Positions 29,066 to 42,469 are shown, numbered from the stretch's first letter. The stretch: DNA of 64,000 bases from Microvirga pakistanensis (GCF_004458765.1 NZ_SPJX01000167.1:248001-312000); one strand, 5' to 3'. A program made the numbers and translations. Notes: generated from the sequence alone by a model not told the origin.

Positions 29066-29118
29066 AAAGCATCGGACCCAAAAGTGGATTTGCACTTTTG
29101 GGGTCGATCCGATGCTTT
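29066..29118. repeat. Intergenic palindromic repeat, unit 1 (AGCATCGG type)
   Basis: AAAGCATCGGACCCAAAAGTG and the nearly complementary CACTTTTGGGGTCGATCC plus GATGCTTT form a long imperfect hairpin directly after an N-formylglutamate amidohydrolase-like gene. GCATCGGACC...AAAGTGG elements of this sort are dispersed in many Hyphomicrobiales genomes, which supports the taxonomic placement. Confidence 0.65.
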
Positions 29119-29131
29119 CCTCCTGAGAATG

Positions 29132-29201
29132 AGAGCATCGCCTTAGCGGAAAACCGGGTCCACTTTTCGCTTGCGCGGCCCTTCGGGTCCGCACGATGCT
29201 C
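29132..29201. repeat. Intergenic palindromic repeat, unit 2 (GAGCATCG type)
   Basis: GAGCATCG (29133-29140) and CGATGCTC (29194-29201) flank GGAAAACCGGGTCCACTTTT and GGCCCTTCGGGTCCGCA, which can fold further. It is a second, related unit 14 bases after the first. The remaining stretch to the MFS gene (29202-29350) shows no convincing gene. Confidence 0.65.
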
Positions 29202-29350
29202 CAAACAAGAAAAAAGGCCGCCGTTGCCAGCAGCCCGAAGTTTAGGGAGGAAACGCCCAAGAAGGGCTACGACAAGGCGACGCCATCGCCATATCGCAGT
29301 GCAATATTGCCTTCGCGCTGCACAAGAATCAAGGGGAAAATCGCGCCACG

Positions 29351-30610
29351 TTATGCTTTAGACGCATATCTGCTTGGATGCGGATCGATAGCCCTGATGT
29401 AGAACAGGAGGCTCAGGAGCAGCCATCCGCACAGGGACCCGAAAACGAGCCGGTAGCCTTCCGGCGAATAGCCTCCCGTGCTCGAACGCCCCATCAGGTC
29501 GATCAGAACACCGGTCACGCTCTGCGACAGGAACGCTCCCCCCATGGTGCCGATATTCATGAGCGTGATGCCCCGTCCGGTCAGGTAGGGCGGGAACAGG
29601 GACTTGCCGTGTGAGGTCAGGATGGGCGTGTAGGACACGCTCACCCCGAACAGGACAAACCAGACCGGCACAAGAGCCATGTCCAGGGGCACGAGGACCA
29701 TGCACGCCATCATCAGAACGGCGGCCACGCCCCCGGCCAGAACCGGCTTCTTGTAGCTGCCCCAGAACCGGTCGGTCGCTCCCCATAGCAGCATGCCGCC
29801 GATCTGGGCCCCGGCGCCGAGGAGCAGGATGCGCCCCCTGGTGGCAAGGTCCGCCCCGTGGACATCCGTCAGCCAGGGCCCGCCCCAGAGACCGACGATG
29901 GACACGAAGCACGAATAGGTGGTCAGGTGCATGAAGAAGACCGCCCGGAAGGAGGGCACCCGCACGGCGGCGGCCACGCCCCGGAAGGCCTCCGACCAGC
30001 TCTCCCGTCCCTTGGCGTTGTCGGCGTCCCTGGGGACCGCGACAATGATCGCCAGCGCCAGAACGACGGTAATCGCCGCGACGACCAGGAACGAGTCCCG
30101 CCAGCCGATGGCGGCGGCCGAGGCGGCGAGCGGCGCGGTCGCCGCAAGGGTGCCCAGATTGGCGCCTCCCATCTGGATGCTGGTGAGCCCCGCGAAGCGC
30201 TCGGGCGGGAAGCGCCGCGCATAAATGACGAGGGGCGCCATGAAGAAGGTGGAGCAGCCGAGCCCCATCAGGGCGCGGGCACCGATCAGCACGGAGGCTG
30301 AGGGAGCCATGGCGAACAGGACGATGCCGGCCACGGCGATGACGGCGGTGGCCAGCATGACCTGTTTGGGCCCGTAGCGATCGATGAGGATCCCAATCGG
30401 GATCTGGACCGCCGCGAACGTGAAGAAGAAGGCGCTCGACAAGAGCCCGGTCTGGGTGGCGGAGAGGGACAGCTCCCGCGCGAGATCATTGGCGATGACC
30501 CCGATCGAATTGCGCAGGAACTGGCTGACCGCGTAGATCGCGACCAGCGCGGCAATGAGGATGACGGCCGTTTCCGAGCGGGTCGGGGAAGCCTTGGCTG
30601 CAGAATCCAT
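29351..30610 (-). CDS. Major facilitator superfamily transporter
   Basis: This 419-residue protein has twelve predicted spans. The loop 2-3 signature region is GILIDRYGPKQ, and GARALMGLGCSTFFMAPLV follows in span 4. The fold is that of the OPA/NNP-like and phthalate-type anion permeases, but the substrate cannot be assigned. A polar loop between spans 6 and 7 (about 195-215; PRDADNAKGRESW) separates the halves. It is divergent from hisN, with 113 bases between them, and no operon partner is seen. Confidence 0.85.
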   Translation of the reverse strand: MDSAAKASPTRSETAVILIAALVAIYAVSQFLRNSIGVIANDLARELSLSATQTGLLSSAFFFTFAAVQIPIGILIDRYGPKQVMLATAVIAVAGIVLFAMAPSASVLIGARALMGLGCSTFFMAPLVIYARRFPPERFAGLTSIQMGGANLGTLAATAPLAASAAAIGWRDSFLVVAAITVVLALAIIVAVPRDADNAKGRESWSEAFRGVAAAVRVPSFRAVFFMHLTTYSCFVSIVGLWGGPWLTDVHGADLATRGRILLLGAGAQIGGMLLWGATDRFWGSYKKPVLAGGVAAVLMMACMVLVPLDMALVPVWFVLFGVSVSYTPILTSHGKSLFPPYLTGRGITLMNIGTMGGAFLSQSVTGVLIDLMGRSSTGGYSPEGYRLVFGSLCGWLLLSLLFYIRAIDPHPSRYASKA

Positions 30611-30723
30611 GGATGTCTTGCCCTTCCTGTGCCGCTGCTCCCTTGCCGCGCGCCAAACGCTTGATAAAAGCGGAGGGACAACAGGCCAAGGCCAACAGCC
30701 ACGTTAAATGAGGAAATCCAGGC

Positions 30724-31506
30724 ATGGGGCTCATCGACTTCACGCATTTCGTCAACGAGCTCGCCACCTCGTCCGGCCAGGCGATCCTGCCGTTCTTCCG
30801 CACCGCCATTGCGACGGAGGACAAATCCCGCGGGGGCGCCTTTGATCCGGTCACGGAAGCGGACCGGGCGAGCGAGGCCACCATGCGTCACCTCATCAAG
30901 CGCAGCTTCCCCACCCACGGCATCATCGGCGAGGAGTTCGGAGCCGAGAACGAGAATGCGGATTACGTGTGGGTGCTCGATCCCATCGACGGAACCCGGG
31001 CCTTCATCGCGGGCCTTCCCACCTGGGGCACCCTGATCGGCCTTACCTACAAGGGCCAGCCGGTTTTCGGCATGATGCACCAGCCCTTCACGGGCGAGCG
31101 CTTCTTCGGAGATGGCGGCAGCAGCACCTTCCGGGGCCCGGGCGGCGAGCGCAAGCTCATGACGCGCCGCTGCGCCTCGCTGAAGGACGCGGTGATCTCC
31201 ACCACGAGCCCGCGTCTGTTCGCAGGCGAGGAACTGCGGGCCTATGACCGCGTGGAAAGCGTGGCGCGCCTCGCCCGCTACGGCTGCGATTGCTACGCCT
31301 ATTGCATGCTCGCCGCGGGCCACATCGACCTCGTCGTGGAGTCGGGCCTCAAATCCTACGACATCGCGGCCCTGGTCCCGATCATCGAGGGCGCCGGCGG
31401 CATCGTCACCACCTGGGACGGGGAATCAGCCGCCCATGGCGGGCGCATCGTCGCGGCCGGCGACCGCCGGGTCCATGCCGCCGCCGTCGAGCTGCTCAGC
31501 CGATAG
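30724..31506 (+). CDS. hisN: Histidinol-phosphate phosphatase, inositol monophosphatase family
   Basis: This 260-residue Mg-dependent phosphatase has the metal-binding motifs EADRASE (about 44-50), IIGEEFG and WVLDPIDGTRAFIAGLPTWG (about 83-102), and a late KSYDIAALVPIIEGAGG motif. TRAFIAGLP after DPIDG is characteristic of the HisN subgroup. It would convert histidinol phosphate to histidinol in histidine synthesis. The last 81 bases overlap the convergent hydrolase gene. A related inositol or PAP phosphatase role cannot be excluded. Confidence 0.86.
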   Translation: MGLIDFTHFVNELATSSGQAILPFFRTAIATEDKSRGGAFDPVTEADRASEATMRHLIKRSFPTHGIIGEEFGAENENADYVWVLDPIDGTRAFIAGLPTWGTLIGLTYKGQPVFGMMHQPFTGERFFGDGGSSTFRGPGGERKLMTRRCASLKDAVISTTSPRLFAGEELRAYDRVESVARLARYGCDCYAYCMLAAGHIDLVVESGLKSYDIAALVPIIEGAGGIVTTWDGESAAHGGRIVAAGDRRVHAAAVELLSR

Positions 31507-32499
31507 GCCGAGTGCGGCAAGATCGGCCTGCTGCCCGAACACCGGATCGGGCGTGCCGGGGATGAAGGCATCGAACGCCGCCCAGAACTGCTCGCGGATC
31601 TCGTCGCGTTCCATGAGGATCTCGTGCCGCGCGCCGGGGATGACGATGGCGTGGCCGGCCTTGAGGCGTGCGGCGAAACGCTCCGTCGCGGGCGTCGCGC
31701 AGACCGGGTCCGCGCCCGCCGCCAAGATGAGCGTCGGCAGCCGGATCTTCAGCGCGTAGTTCGGCGCGGTAAAGCACCGCATGAACCGGAAGGCGGAGTC
31801 CATCCACGCCACCGTCGGCGCGCCGATGGCTCCGGGCCCGATGGCGGTCGCGGCATCCGCGTTGCGGGCATAGCGGACGGGATCGCTCGTGAGGCGGTTG
31901 CCCTTGAACGGCAGGGTGGAGATCGACGTCTCTCCGCCGCCGGGCACGAACATTGTCCCGAGTCCCAAAAATCGCAGGAGGCGCGCCAGAAATGCCGCGC
32001 CGCGGGTGCGCCTGACGATGGCCAGGGCGATCATCGGCGTGGTGGTGACGAGCCGACGGAAGGGCAGCCAGCTCTCATAGGCGGCGTTGAGCGCAATGGC
32101 CCCGCCCATGGAATGGGCGAGCGCGAAATGGGGTTGGGGCATGTGCGGCATCAGGATCTGATCGCGCACGGCCTCCAGGTCGAGCCGGTAATCGGCGAAA
32201 CGTCGCACATGACCCTTGCGGGGGTTCTGCACCTGCCGCCCCGAGAGCCCCTGCCCGCGCCAGTCGAAGGTCACGACCGCAAAGCCACGCTTCAGCAGGT
32301 CGCCTACCGTCTCGAAGTACTTTTCAATGAACTCCGCCCGGCCGTGCAGGATGCAGACGGTCCCCTTCGGCTGGCTGGTTTCGGCCTTCCAATAGGCGAC
32401 CCGCAGGGCAAGGCCGTCGGCGGTGGTGATGCTGGTGAGCACCGGCTCGCCGGGCACCGGATTATCGGGAGTGGGGAAGAATTCCACGGCAGGTCTCAT
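31426..32499 (-). CDS. Alpha/beta hydrolase, lysophospholipase-like
   Basis: This 357-residue monoacylglycerol lipase/lysophospholipase-type protein has ILHGRAEFIEKY, DWRGQGLSGRQ, the nucleophile elbow AHSMGG, a likely acid in AAGADPVC and the histidine in GARHEILMERDE. The catalytic fold ends near residue 310. The remaining tail is glycine-, aspartate- and alanine-rich, and its last 26 codons plus the stop lie antisense to hisN, suggesting that loss of an earlier stop extended the protein. It is monocistronic. Confidence 0.84.
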   Translation of the reverse strand: MRPAVEFFPTPDNPVPGEPVLTSITTADGLALRVAYWKAETSQPKGTVCILHGRAEFIEKYFETVGDLLKRGFAVVTFDWRGQGLSGRQVQNPRKGHVRRFADYRLDLEAVRDQILMPHMPQPHFALAHSMGGAIALNAAYESWLPFRRLVTTTPMIALAIVRRTRGAAFLARLLRFLGLGTMFVPGGGETSISTLPFKGNRLTSDPVRYARNADAATAIGPGAIGAPTVAWMDSAFRFMRCFTAPNYALKIRLPTLILAAGADPVCATPATERFAARLKAGHAIVIPGARHEILMERDEIREQFWAAFDAFIPGTPDPVFGQQADLAALGLSAEQLDGGGMDPAVAGRDDAPAMGG

Positions 32500-32549
32500 G
32501 AAACGATGTGACCCCTTTATAGGGCGCTTTGGCCCGGTTGGGCGAGCCT

Positions 32550-32578
32550 CTTGAATGCAAACGTATCTATTCCCACAT
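32550..32578 (+). promoter_or_regulatory. Candidate heat-shock (RpoH) promoter of hsp20
   Basis: CTTGAA (32550-32555) and CCCACAT (32572-32578), separated by 16 bases, resemble the sigma-32 consensus CTTGAA/CCCCAT. Transcription would begin about ten bases further on, near the first base of the ROSE hairpins at 32585. The fit is good but not perfect. Confidence 0.5.
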
Positions 32579-32584
32579 GGAAGC

Positions 32585-32677
32585 CGTGACGGCCAGACGG
32601 CGTCACGAGACCCAGATCCAGCCTCAAGAGAGGTGGATCTTCATGAGATGCATGTTGCTTCTGAAGGAGGATATGCC
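32585..32677 (+). ncRNA. ROSE-type RNA thermometer in the hsp20 5' leader
   Basis: Three consecutive hairpins fill the leader. The first is CGTGACG/CGTCACG (32585-32607). The second is AGATCCA/TGGATCT with an inner CCTC/GAGG stem (32614-32640). The last (32650-32676) pairs GCAT-GTTGCTTC with GAGGAT-ATGC and traps the ribosome binding site AAGGAGG. The TTGCT anti-Shine-Dalgarno segment with one bulged G opposite GGAGG is the hallmark of ROSE elements, which melt on heat shock and permit translation. The start codon at 32678 lies directly after the hairpin. Confidence 0.82.
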
Positions 32678-33136
32678 ATGCGACAGTTCGATCTTGCTCC
32701 CCTGTACCGCAACACGGTCGGTTTCGACCGTCTGTTCTCGATGCTCGACCAGATGGTCGGTGTCGACGCGGCTCCGAGCTACCCGCCCTACAACATCGAG
32801 CGCACCGGCGAGAATGCCTATCGCATCTCGATCGCGGTTGCCGGCTTCACCGATAGAGACCTCACCATCGAGGTGAAGGAGAACACCCTCTCCGTGCGCG
32901 GCGAAAAGAAGCCCAACGAAGAGCGCAAGGCTGAAGTGCTCCATCAGGGTATCGCGGCCCGCAGCTTCGACCGGCGTTTCCAGCTCGCCGACGGCGTCCA
33001 GGTGACGGGCGCCTCGCTCGAGAACGGTCTGCTGCACCTGGACCTCGTGCGCGAGACGCCCGAGGCCAAGAAGCCGAAGCTGATCCCGATTTCTACGAAC
33101 GGCGCCCAGGTCCTCGAGGCCAAGCAGGCCGCCTAA
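32678..33136 (+). CDS. Small heat shock protein, Hsp20 family
   Basis: This 152-residue ATP-independent chaperone holds unfolding proteins. The N-terminal arm (1-38) has the LYRNTVGFDRLFSMLD motif of class A rhizobial sHsps. The alpha-crystallin domain spans about 39-130 (YRISIAVAGF, LTIEVKENTLSVRG, and GLLHLDLVRETPEAKKP near its end), and the C-terminal tail carries the LIPIS (IxI-type) motif for oligomer contacts. The start is ATG 32678, just behind AAGGAGG; an upstream in-frame reading would cross the ROSE element. It is heat-regulated at two levels, by a likely RpoH promoter and the RNA thermometer. A terminator follows. Confidence 0.94.
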   Translation: MRQFDLAPLYRNTVGFDRLFSMLDQMVGVDAAPSYPPYNIERTGENAYRISIAVAGFTDRDLTIEVKENTLSVRGEKKPNEERKAEVLHQGIAARSFDRRFQLADGVQVTGASLENGLLHLDLVRETPEAKKPKLIPISTNGAQVLEAKQAA

Positions 33137-33165
33137 GGCCTTTTCCGAAAGCCTGAAAACAAAAG

Positions 33166-33197
33166 AGCGCCCCGGTTCGTCCGGGGCGCTTTTCTTG
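33166..33197 (+). terminator. Intrinsic terminator of hsp20
   Basis: AGCGCCCCGG, loop TTCGT and CCGGGGCGCT form a perfect 10-bp stem, followed by TTTCTTG. It lies 30 bases after the hsp20 stop codon. Confidence 0.85.
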
Positions 33198-33327
33198 TTC
33201 GATTCCTGGTCCTGGTCGTCCCGCCGGGGCTGGAGATGAACCCCGTTGGTCAAGGTCTCGTAGAAACAGACATCGCGGGTGAATGCGGCAGGGTTAGGGC
33301 AAGGCCCGGCGCAAGGATGCAGGAAAA

Positions 33328-34404
33328 TCACTCCGCCGCCTGCCGCGAGGCCGCCGAGCGCGCGATGTCGAGCACCCGGCGCACATCCTCCTCCTGCGTG
33401 GCGAACGACAGCACGAGGCGAATCAGGGCCTCGTCCGGCCCGACCGTCTCACCGGCCGGCAGGCTCAGCTCCGTCCAGGGATGATAGACGATTCCCGCGT
33501 CCTTGAGCGCCTTGTTCATGGCTGCCGGGATGATCGGGAAAACCTCGTTGGCCTGGGTTTCCCAGGCCAGACGCACGCCCGGGAGCTGGACAAGCCCATC
33601 CGAGAGGAGCTTTGCCAGGCGGTTGGAATGGCGGGCATTGTCATACCAGTGGCCGCCGGCGAAATAGCCCTCGAACTGCGCCGAGATCAGCCGGCCCTTG
33701 GAGACGATCTGGCCAGCGCGCTTGGAACGGTAATCGAGCGATTCGGCGAGCTCGGGCCTGAACACCACGATGGCCTCCGCCATCAGGCACCCGTTCTTCG
33801 TTCCGCCGAAGGAGAGAATGTCCACGCCCTGCTTCCAGGTCATCTCCGCCGGGGTGCAGCCGAGGGTCACGAGGGCATTGGCGAAGCGTGCGCCATCCAT
33901 GTGGAAGGCGAGCCCGTGCTCGCGGCAGACCTCCCCGAGTTCGGCGAGCTCGTCGAGGCCGTAGACGAGGCCGCATTCGGACACCTGCGAGATCGACACG
34001 GCCTTGGGGGGCATCTGCTTCACGGCCCGGGAGAGCCCCCTCAGATAAGCCGAGACGCCCTCGGCCGTGAGCTTCGCGCCCACGCCCGGCAGGCCCACGA
34101 GCTTGGCTCCGTGCATGAAGAACTCCGGCGCGCCGCATTCGTCGTCGATCACGTGCGCCTCCCGGTGGCAGACGCACAGACCGTAGGGCGGCACGGCGGA
34201 GGAGAGCGCGAGCGCGTTGGCGGCGGTGCCGGTGGTGACGAAGAACACCGAGACCTCCCGTTCGAAGATCTCGTTGAACTGCGCTTTCACCCGCTTGGTG
34301 ATCTCGTCGCCTCCATAAGCCGCCATGGCGCCCGCATTGGCTGCCATGAGCGCCTGCAGAACCTGGGAGCTGGCCCCCACGATGTTGTCGCTTGCGAAAT
34401 TCAT
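33328..34404 (-). CDS. ltaE: Low-specificity L-threonine aldolase
   Basis: This 358-residue PLP enzyme cleaves threonine or allo-threonine to glycine and acetaldehyde. It begins NFASDNIVGASSQVL with the family's early SDN and AAYGGDE motifs. The ribose/phosphate contacts are in TTGTAANALA. HMDGARFANALV carries the aspartate that pairs with the PLP ring nitrogen, and Lys203 in SFGGTKNG forms the Schiff base. ATG 34404 is preferred (AGGAGA nine bases upstream); a TTG one codon earlier is possible. It is monocistronic, with its promoter in the 600-base gap before gltB. Confidence 0.92.
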   Translation of the reverse strand: MNFASDNIVGASSQVLQALMAANAGAMAAYGGDEITKRVKAQFNEIFEREVSVFFVTTGTAANALALSSAVPPYGLCVCHREAHVIDDECGAPEFFMHGAKLVGLPGVGAKLTAEGVSAYLRGLSRAVKQMPPKAVSISQVSECGLVYGLDELAELGEVCREHGLAFHMDGARFANALVTLGCTPAEMTWKQGVDILSFGGTKNGCLMAEAIVVFRPELAESLDYRSKRAGQIVSKGRLISAQFEGYFAGGHWYDNARHSNRLAKLLSDGLVQLPGVRLAWETQANEVFPIIPAAMNKALKDAGIVYHPWTELSLPAGETVGPDEALIRLVLSFATQEEDVRRVLDIARSAASRQAAE

Positions 34405-35006
34405 CAATTGTCTCCTGCGGCACCGGCCTCAGAGGGAATACCGATCTCCGGTTGGGCGCTCCCTACTACAAAGCGCGCTGCCGTGCCAGAAAACTGGCTC
34501 CCTGTCTCCGGACGATGCATCGAGCGGGGCACCAGCCCTCCCGTGGCAGGGAACATGTCAAGATCGTTGACCCATCGGCGAAGACTTTCGTTTCGGGATT
34601 ACAAAAATCTGTTTTGTTACATTCCCGGCTGGCGGCTTGTAACTTTTGTCTAAAATTTTTCTAAACCCTCTTGTGCCGTTTCTTGTTCTCTGGCACTTTG
34701 CCCGCATTAGGACAGCGATGCTGTCCCATTTGGGGTGTCTCACCCTTTCTGCCCTGAGGTTTTCTTGATGCTTCGCCAGACGCGAACGAAACGAGATACC
34801 ACGAAAGCTGCCCGCAAAACGTGGGCGGAACGGGCGACTCTGGGCTGAAGACAGCCTGAAGGATGCCCGCGAGGCGCGGGCTCCCCTGCCGGACCCACTC
34901 CTCGACGACCCCTGAAGCGGCGGGCACTCCGGACGATCCCCTTATCCGGCGACCCGAGAACCGCCTCAAAGACCCTAGAAGACGTGTTCGGATGTGAGGA
35001 TCTGAT
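34405..35006 (+). promoter_or_regulatory. Long leader/promoter region of gltB
   Basis: This 602-base gap between divergent ltaE and gltB has an AT-rich core (34590-34670) with ACAAAA/TTTTGT and GTTACA/TGTAAC inverted pairs (34616-34621 and 34638-34643). Further on there is a sigma-54-like box and a possible 26-codon leader ORF (ATG 34768 to TGA 34848, with GAGG eight bases upstream; MLRQTRTKRDTTK...). A GCCCGCG-AGG-CGCGGGC hairpin follows (34865-34881). No known riboswitch is recognised. The layout of promoter, short ORF and hairpin fits attenuation or a structured leader controlling gltBD, but this is inference. Confidence 0.45.
34691..34706 (+). promoter_or_regulatory. Weak sigma-54-like promoter motif upstream of gltB
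   Basis: TGGCACTTTGCCCGCA keeps the GG-N10-GC spacing and the TGGCAC -24 element of RpoN promoters, but the -12 element is CCGC instead of TTGC. Nitrogen control of glutamate synthase makes it plausible. The leader to gltB would be about 290 bases. Confidence 0.25.
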
Positions 35007-39722
<4,716 letters not shown>

Positions 39723-39740
39723 GGATTAAGGGGCAAACCG

Positions 39741-41162
39741 ATGGGTAAGGTCACAGGCTTTCTCGAATACGACCGCCAGGAGCAGAAGTATCAGCTCGCC
39801 GGTGAACGCGTGCGCCACTTCCGCGAGTTCACCCTGCCGCTCGACGACAACGATCTGAAGAAGCAGGCGGGACGCTGCATGGATTGCGGCATCCCCTTCT
39901 GCCACGGGCCGACGGGCTGTCCGGTGCACAACCAGATTCCCGATTGGAACGATCTGGTCTGGCAAAACGATTGGGAGGAGGCAGCCGCCAACCTCCACAC
40001 CACCAATAACTTCCCGGAGTTCACCGGCCGCATCTGCCCCGCCCCGTGCGAGGAAGCATGCACGCTCAACCTCGAGAACCAGCCGGTCACCATCAAGACC
40101 ATCGAGCAGGCCATCGCCGACAAGGCGTGGGAGATGGGCTTCATCAAGCCTGAACCCGCGGGCTTCTCCACCGGCAAGCGCGTCGCCGTCATCGGTTCGG
40201 GCCCTGCGGGTCTCGCCGCGGCGCAACAGCTCGCCCGGGCGGGCCACGACGTGCACGTGTTCGAGCGCCAGGCGAGGCCCGGCGGCCTGCTGCGCTACGG
40301 CATTCCGGACTTCAAGATGGAGAAGTACCACATCGACCGCCGCGTGAAGCAGATGGAGGCCGAGGGCGTCACCTTCCATTGCGGGGTCAATATCGGCGTG
40401 GACCGCAGCTTCGCCTCGCTTCACAACGAGTACGATGCGGTGCTCTTCGCCGGCGGCGCGGAAGACCCGCGCAACCCGAACCTGCCGGGACAGGACCTGA
40501 AGGGCGTGCATTACGCGATGCCGTACCTCACCCAGTCCAATAAGCGCGTGGGCGGCGAAGAGGTCACCGACGAGCCGATCCTCGCAGGCGGCAAGCACGT
40601 CGTCGTCATCGGCGGCGGCGACACGGCCTCCGACTGCGTCGGCACCGCCTTCCGTCAGGGCGCTCTGTCCGTCACGCAGCTCGACATTCGCCCGAAGCCG
40701 CCCGAGCGCGAGGACAAGCTGACCGTGTGGCCCTATTGGCCGACGAAGATGCGCACCTCCTCCTCGCAGGCCGAGGGTGCGGAGCGCGAGTTCCAGGCCG
40801 CGACCCTCGGCATCGTCGGCAAGAAGGGCCAGGCGACCGGCGTCCAATGCGCCCGCGTGGACGAGAGGCGCCAGCCGATTCCGGGCAGCGAGTTCACGCT
40901 CAAGGCCGACCTGGTCTTCATCGCCATCGGCTTCGCGGGCTCCGTGAAGGAAGGCCTCCTGGAGCAGTCGGGCGTCGCGATCGACCGGCGCGGCAACGTG
41001 GTGGCGGACGATAGGAGCTACAGGACCTCCAACGACAAGGTCTTCGTGGCCGGCGACATGCGCCGCGGCCAGTCCCTTGTGGTCTGGGCGATTCGCGAGG
41101 GACGCCAGGCCGCGCGCGCCATCGACACCTATCTGACGGGCGAGAGCAGCCTGCCGGTCTGA
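39741..41162 (+). CDS. gltD: Glutamate synthase (NADPH), small subunit
   Basis: This 473-residue iron-sulphur flavoprotein passes electrons from NADPH to GltB. The N-terminal cysteine clusters [12 protein letters not shown] and [12 protein letters not shown] (about 48-110) bind [4Fe-4S] centres. FAD is bound by [17 protein letters not shown] (about 150-166) and NADPH by [13 protein letters not shown] (about 290-302). The [17 protein letters not shown] motif closes the FAD site. It has an upstream AAGGGG-like ribosome binding site, forms an operon with gltB and ends at an intrinsic terminator. Confidence 0.97.
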   Translation: MGKVTGFLEYDRQEQKYQLAGERVRHFREFTLPLDDNDLKKQAGRCMDCGIPFCHGPTGCPVHNQIPDWNDLVWQNDWEEAAANLHTTNNFPEFTGRICPAPCEEACTLNLENQPVTIKTIEQAIADKAWEMGFIKPEPAGFSTGKRVAVIGSGPAGLAAAQQLARAGHDVHVFERQARPGGLLRYGIPDFKMEKYHIDRRVKQMEAEGVTFHCGVNIGVDRSFASLHNEYDAVLFAGGAEDPRNPNLPGQDLKGVHYAMPYLTQSNKRVGGEEVTDEPILAGGKHVVVIGGGDTASDCVGTAFRQGALSVTQLDIRPKPPEREDKLTVWPYWPTKMRTSSSQAEGAEREFQAATLGIVGKKGQATGVQCARVDERRQPIPGSEFTLKADLVFIAIGFAGSVKEGLLEQSGVAIDRRGNVVADDRSYRTSNDKVFVAGDMRRGQSLVVWAIREGRQAARAIDTYLTGESSLPV

Positions 41163-41185
41163 TCATCAGATCCTGGCAAAGAGAC

Positions 41186-41220
41186 AGGCGGCCGATCCGG
41201 GTGATCTGGCCGCCTTTTTC
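41186..41220 (+). terminator. Intrinsic terminator of gltBD
   Basis: AGGCGGCC (41186-41193) and GGCCGCCT (41208-41215) form an 8-bp stem followed by TTTTTC. It lies 24 bases beyond the gltD stop and just before the convergent SGNH gene stop. Confidence 0.8.
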
Positions 41221-41233
41221 GTGTTTGCTGCCG

Positions 41234-42469
41234 TCAGGACCTCGGCCAGCGGAAGTCGTCCGCCCGTCCTGGACGGGAACTCGGCGGGATGCCGGTGCGC
41301 AGGGCGCGCTGCACCGGATAGGCCTGGTCGCCGTTGAGCTTCAGCGGGCCGGAGACAAGGGTGCCGCCAGGCGTCACAGGCTGCCGCGTCAGAGGCAGGA
41401 CAGGGCCGACGAGGGGTTTGAGGGGGAGTGAGACCGGGGCGGCGGCATCGGGCGGCGCCGGAAGGGCGGCTTCGATGTTCTGGCCATCCGTCGAGGCGGT
41501 CGCCACCGGCCCGCCGGTTCGAATCGATTCCAGGATCTTCTTGATCTCCACATCCGCGAAGAAGCCGATCTTGCGTGCACCCGCCTTGGTGAAGGACACG
41601 CCGTCGTCGCTGCGCAGGCGGGCAGGCTCGCCGTCCACGTCGGGTCCGCTGGAGGTATAGCGGTTCTCGTCATCCACGAAGCCGGGGAAGATGTCCACGT
41701 AGGCTCCGCCGTGGCGTTGCACGCTCTCGCGATAGACATCGTTCATGGCCAGCAGGTCCTCGGAGAGCTTGCTGCTCTTCATGGGCGGCAGACCGATCCA
41801 CACGACGGGGATGTTGCGCTCCTTGAAGGTGGTCAGGATTCCGTCGATCCTCTTTGCGTAGACATCCTTCCACCGGTCGGACAGAAACTCGACCCGCTCC
41901 TCCCCTTCCTGGAGGCTCTGGCGGTCGCTCAGGCCCAGCATGACGACGGCAACGGTCGCGCTCTGGCCGGAATCGAGGGTCGCCCGGATGAAGTTCGGCC
42001 ACTCCGCCGGATCGCTACGCACCAGGTTGCTGCCGCTCCTGGTCTTGCCCACCACGGCGACATCCTGGTTATCCGCATAGACCGCATCCAGGCCTTGGCG
42101 AGCGAACTCGGCCAGGGAATCGCCGAAGACCACGACGTGGGTCCCGGGATTGACCTTCGGTTTCTCAGGGCGCGCGACATTCACGGATTGCGGCGCCTTG
42201 CGCGGCTTGGCGACAGGGGCCCGCGCGGGACGGGGCGGGTCGTCGGAGCCGCCGAAGAAGCGGCGGAAGCTGAAGCCCTGCTGGGGCTGCGCCGGCTGAA
42301 CGAGTTTTCCAGGGTAGTAGCCGGGCGGATAGGCCCGGGGATCGCGGTAAGGCCGCTGCGGCTGTTGCTGCGGATAATAGTAGGAACCCTGCGCCACGGC
42401 CGGCGCGCCGCTTCCCAGGGCAAGAAGCAGGCTCAAGGCGAACAGACAAGGAATCGTCAGCAAACGCAT
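41234..42469 (-). CDS. Secreted SGNH-hydrolase-like protein (DUF459)
   Basis: This 411-residue protein has a signal peptide (1-26) and a proline-, tyrosine- and glutamine-rich linker (about 27-100). The SGNH domain (about 110-310) begins VVVFGDSLAEFARQGL, with the catalytic serine in GDS. The family is linked to periplasmic esterases or acyltransferases acting on polysaccharide. The C-terminal 100 residues are low in complexity and proline-rich. The start at 42469 places the signal peptide first. It follows the transglycosylase gene by 54 bases, suggesting a two-gene cell-wall operon. Confidence 0.82.
   Translation of the reverse strand: MRLLTIPCLFALSLLLALGSGAPAVAQGSYYYPQQQPQRPYRDPRAYPPGYYPGKLVQPAQPQQGFSFRRFFGGSDDPPRPARAPVAKPRKAPQSVNVARPEKPKVNPGTHVVVFGDSLAEFARQGLDAVYADNQDVAVVGKTRSGSNLVRSDPAEWPNFIRATLDSGQSATVAVVMLGLSDRQSLQEGEERVEFLSDRWKDVYAKRIDGILTTFKERNIPVVWIGLPPMKSSKLSEDLLAMNDVYRESVQRHGGAYVDIFPGFVDDENRYTSSGPDVDGEPARLRSDDGVSFTKAGARKIGFFADVEIKKILESIRTGGPVATASTDGQNIEAALPAPPDAAAPVSLPLKPLVGPVLPLTRQPVTPGGTLVSGPLKLNGDQAYPVQRALRTGIPPSSRPGRADDFRWPRS

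Noticed and set aside
29196..29402. A 68-codon plus-strand frame beginning in the palindromic repeat
   Set aside because: It starts inside a repeat unit, has no ribosome binding site and overlaps the 3' end of the MFS gene.
32555..32677. Extended N-terminus of the small heat shock protein
   Set aside because: The extra 41 codons run through the ROSE hairpins and have no ribosome binding site; ATG 32678 has AAGGAGG.
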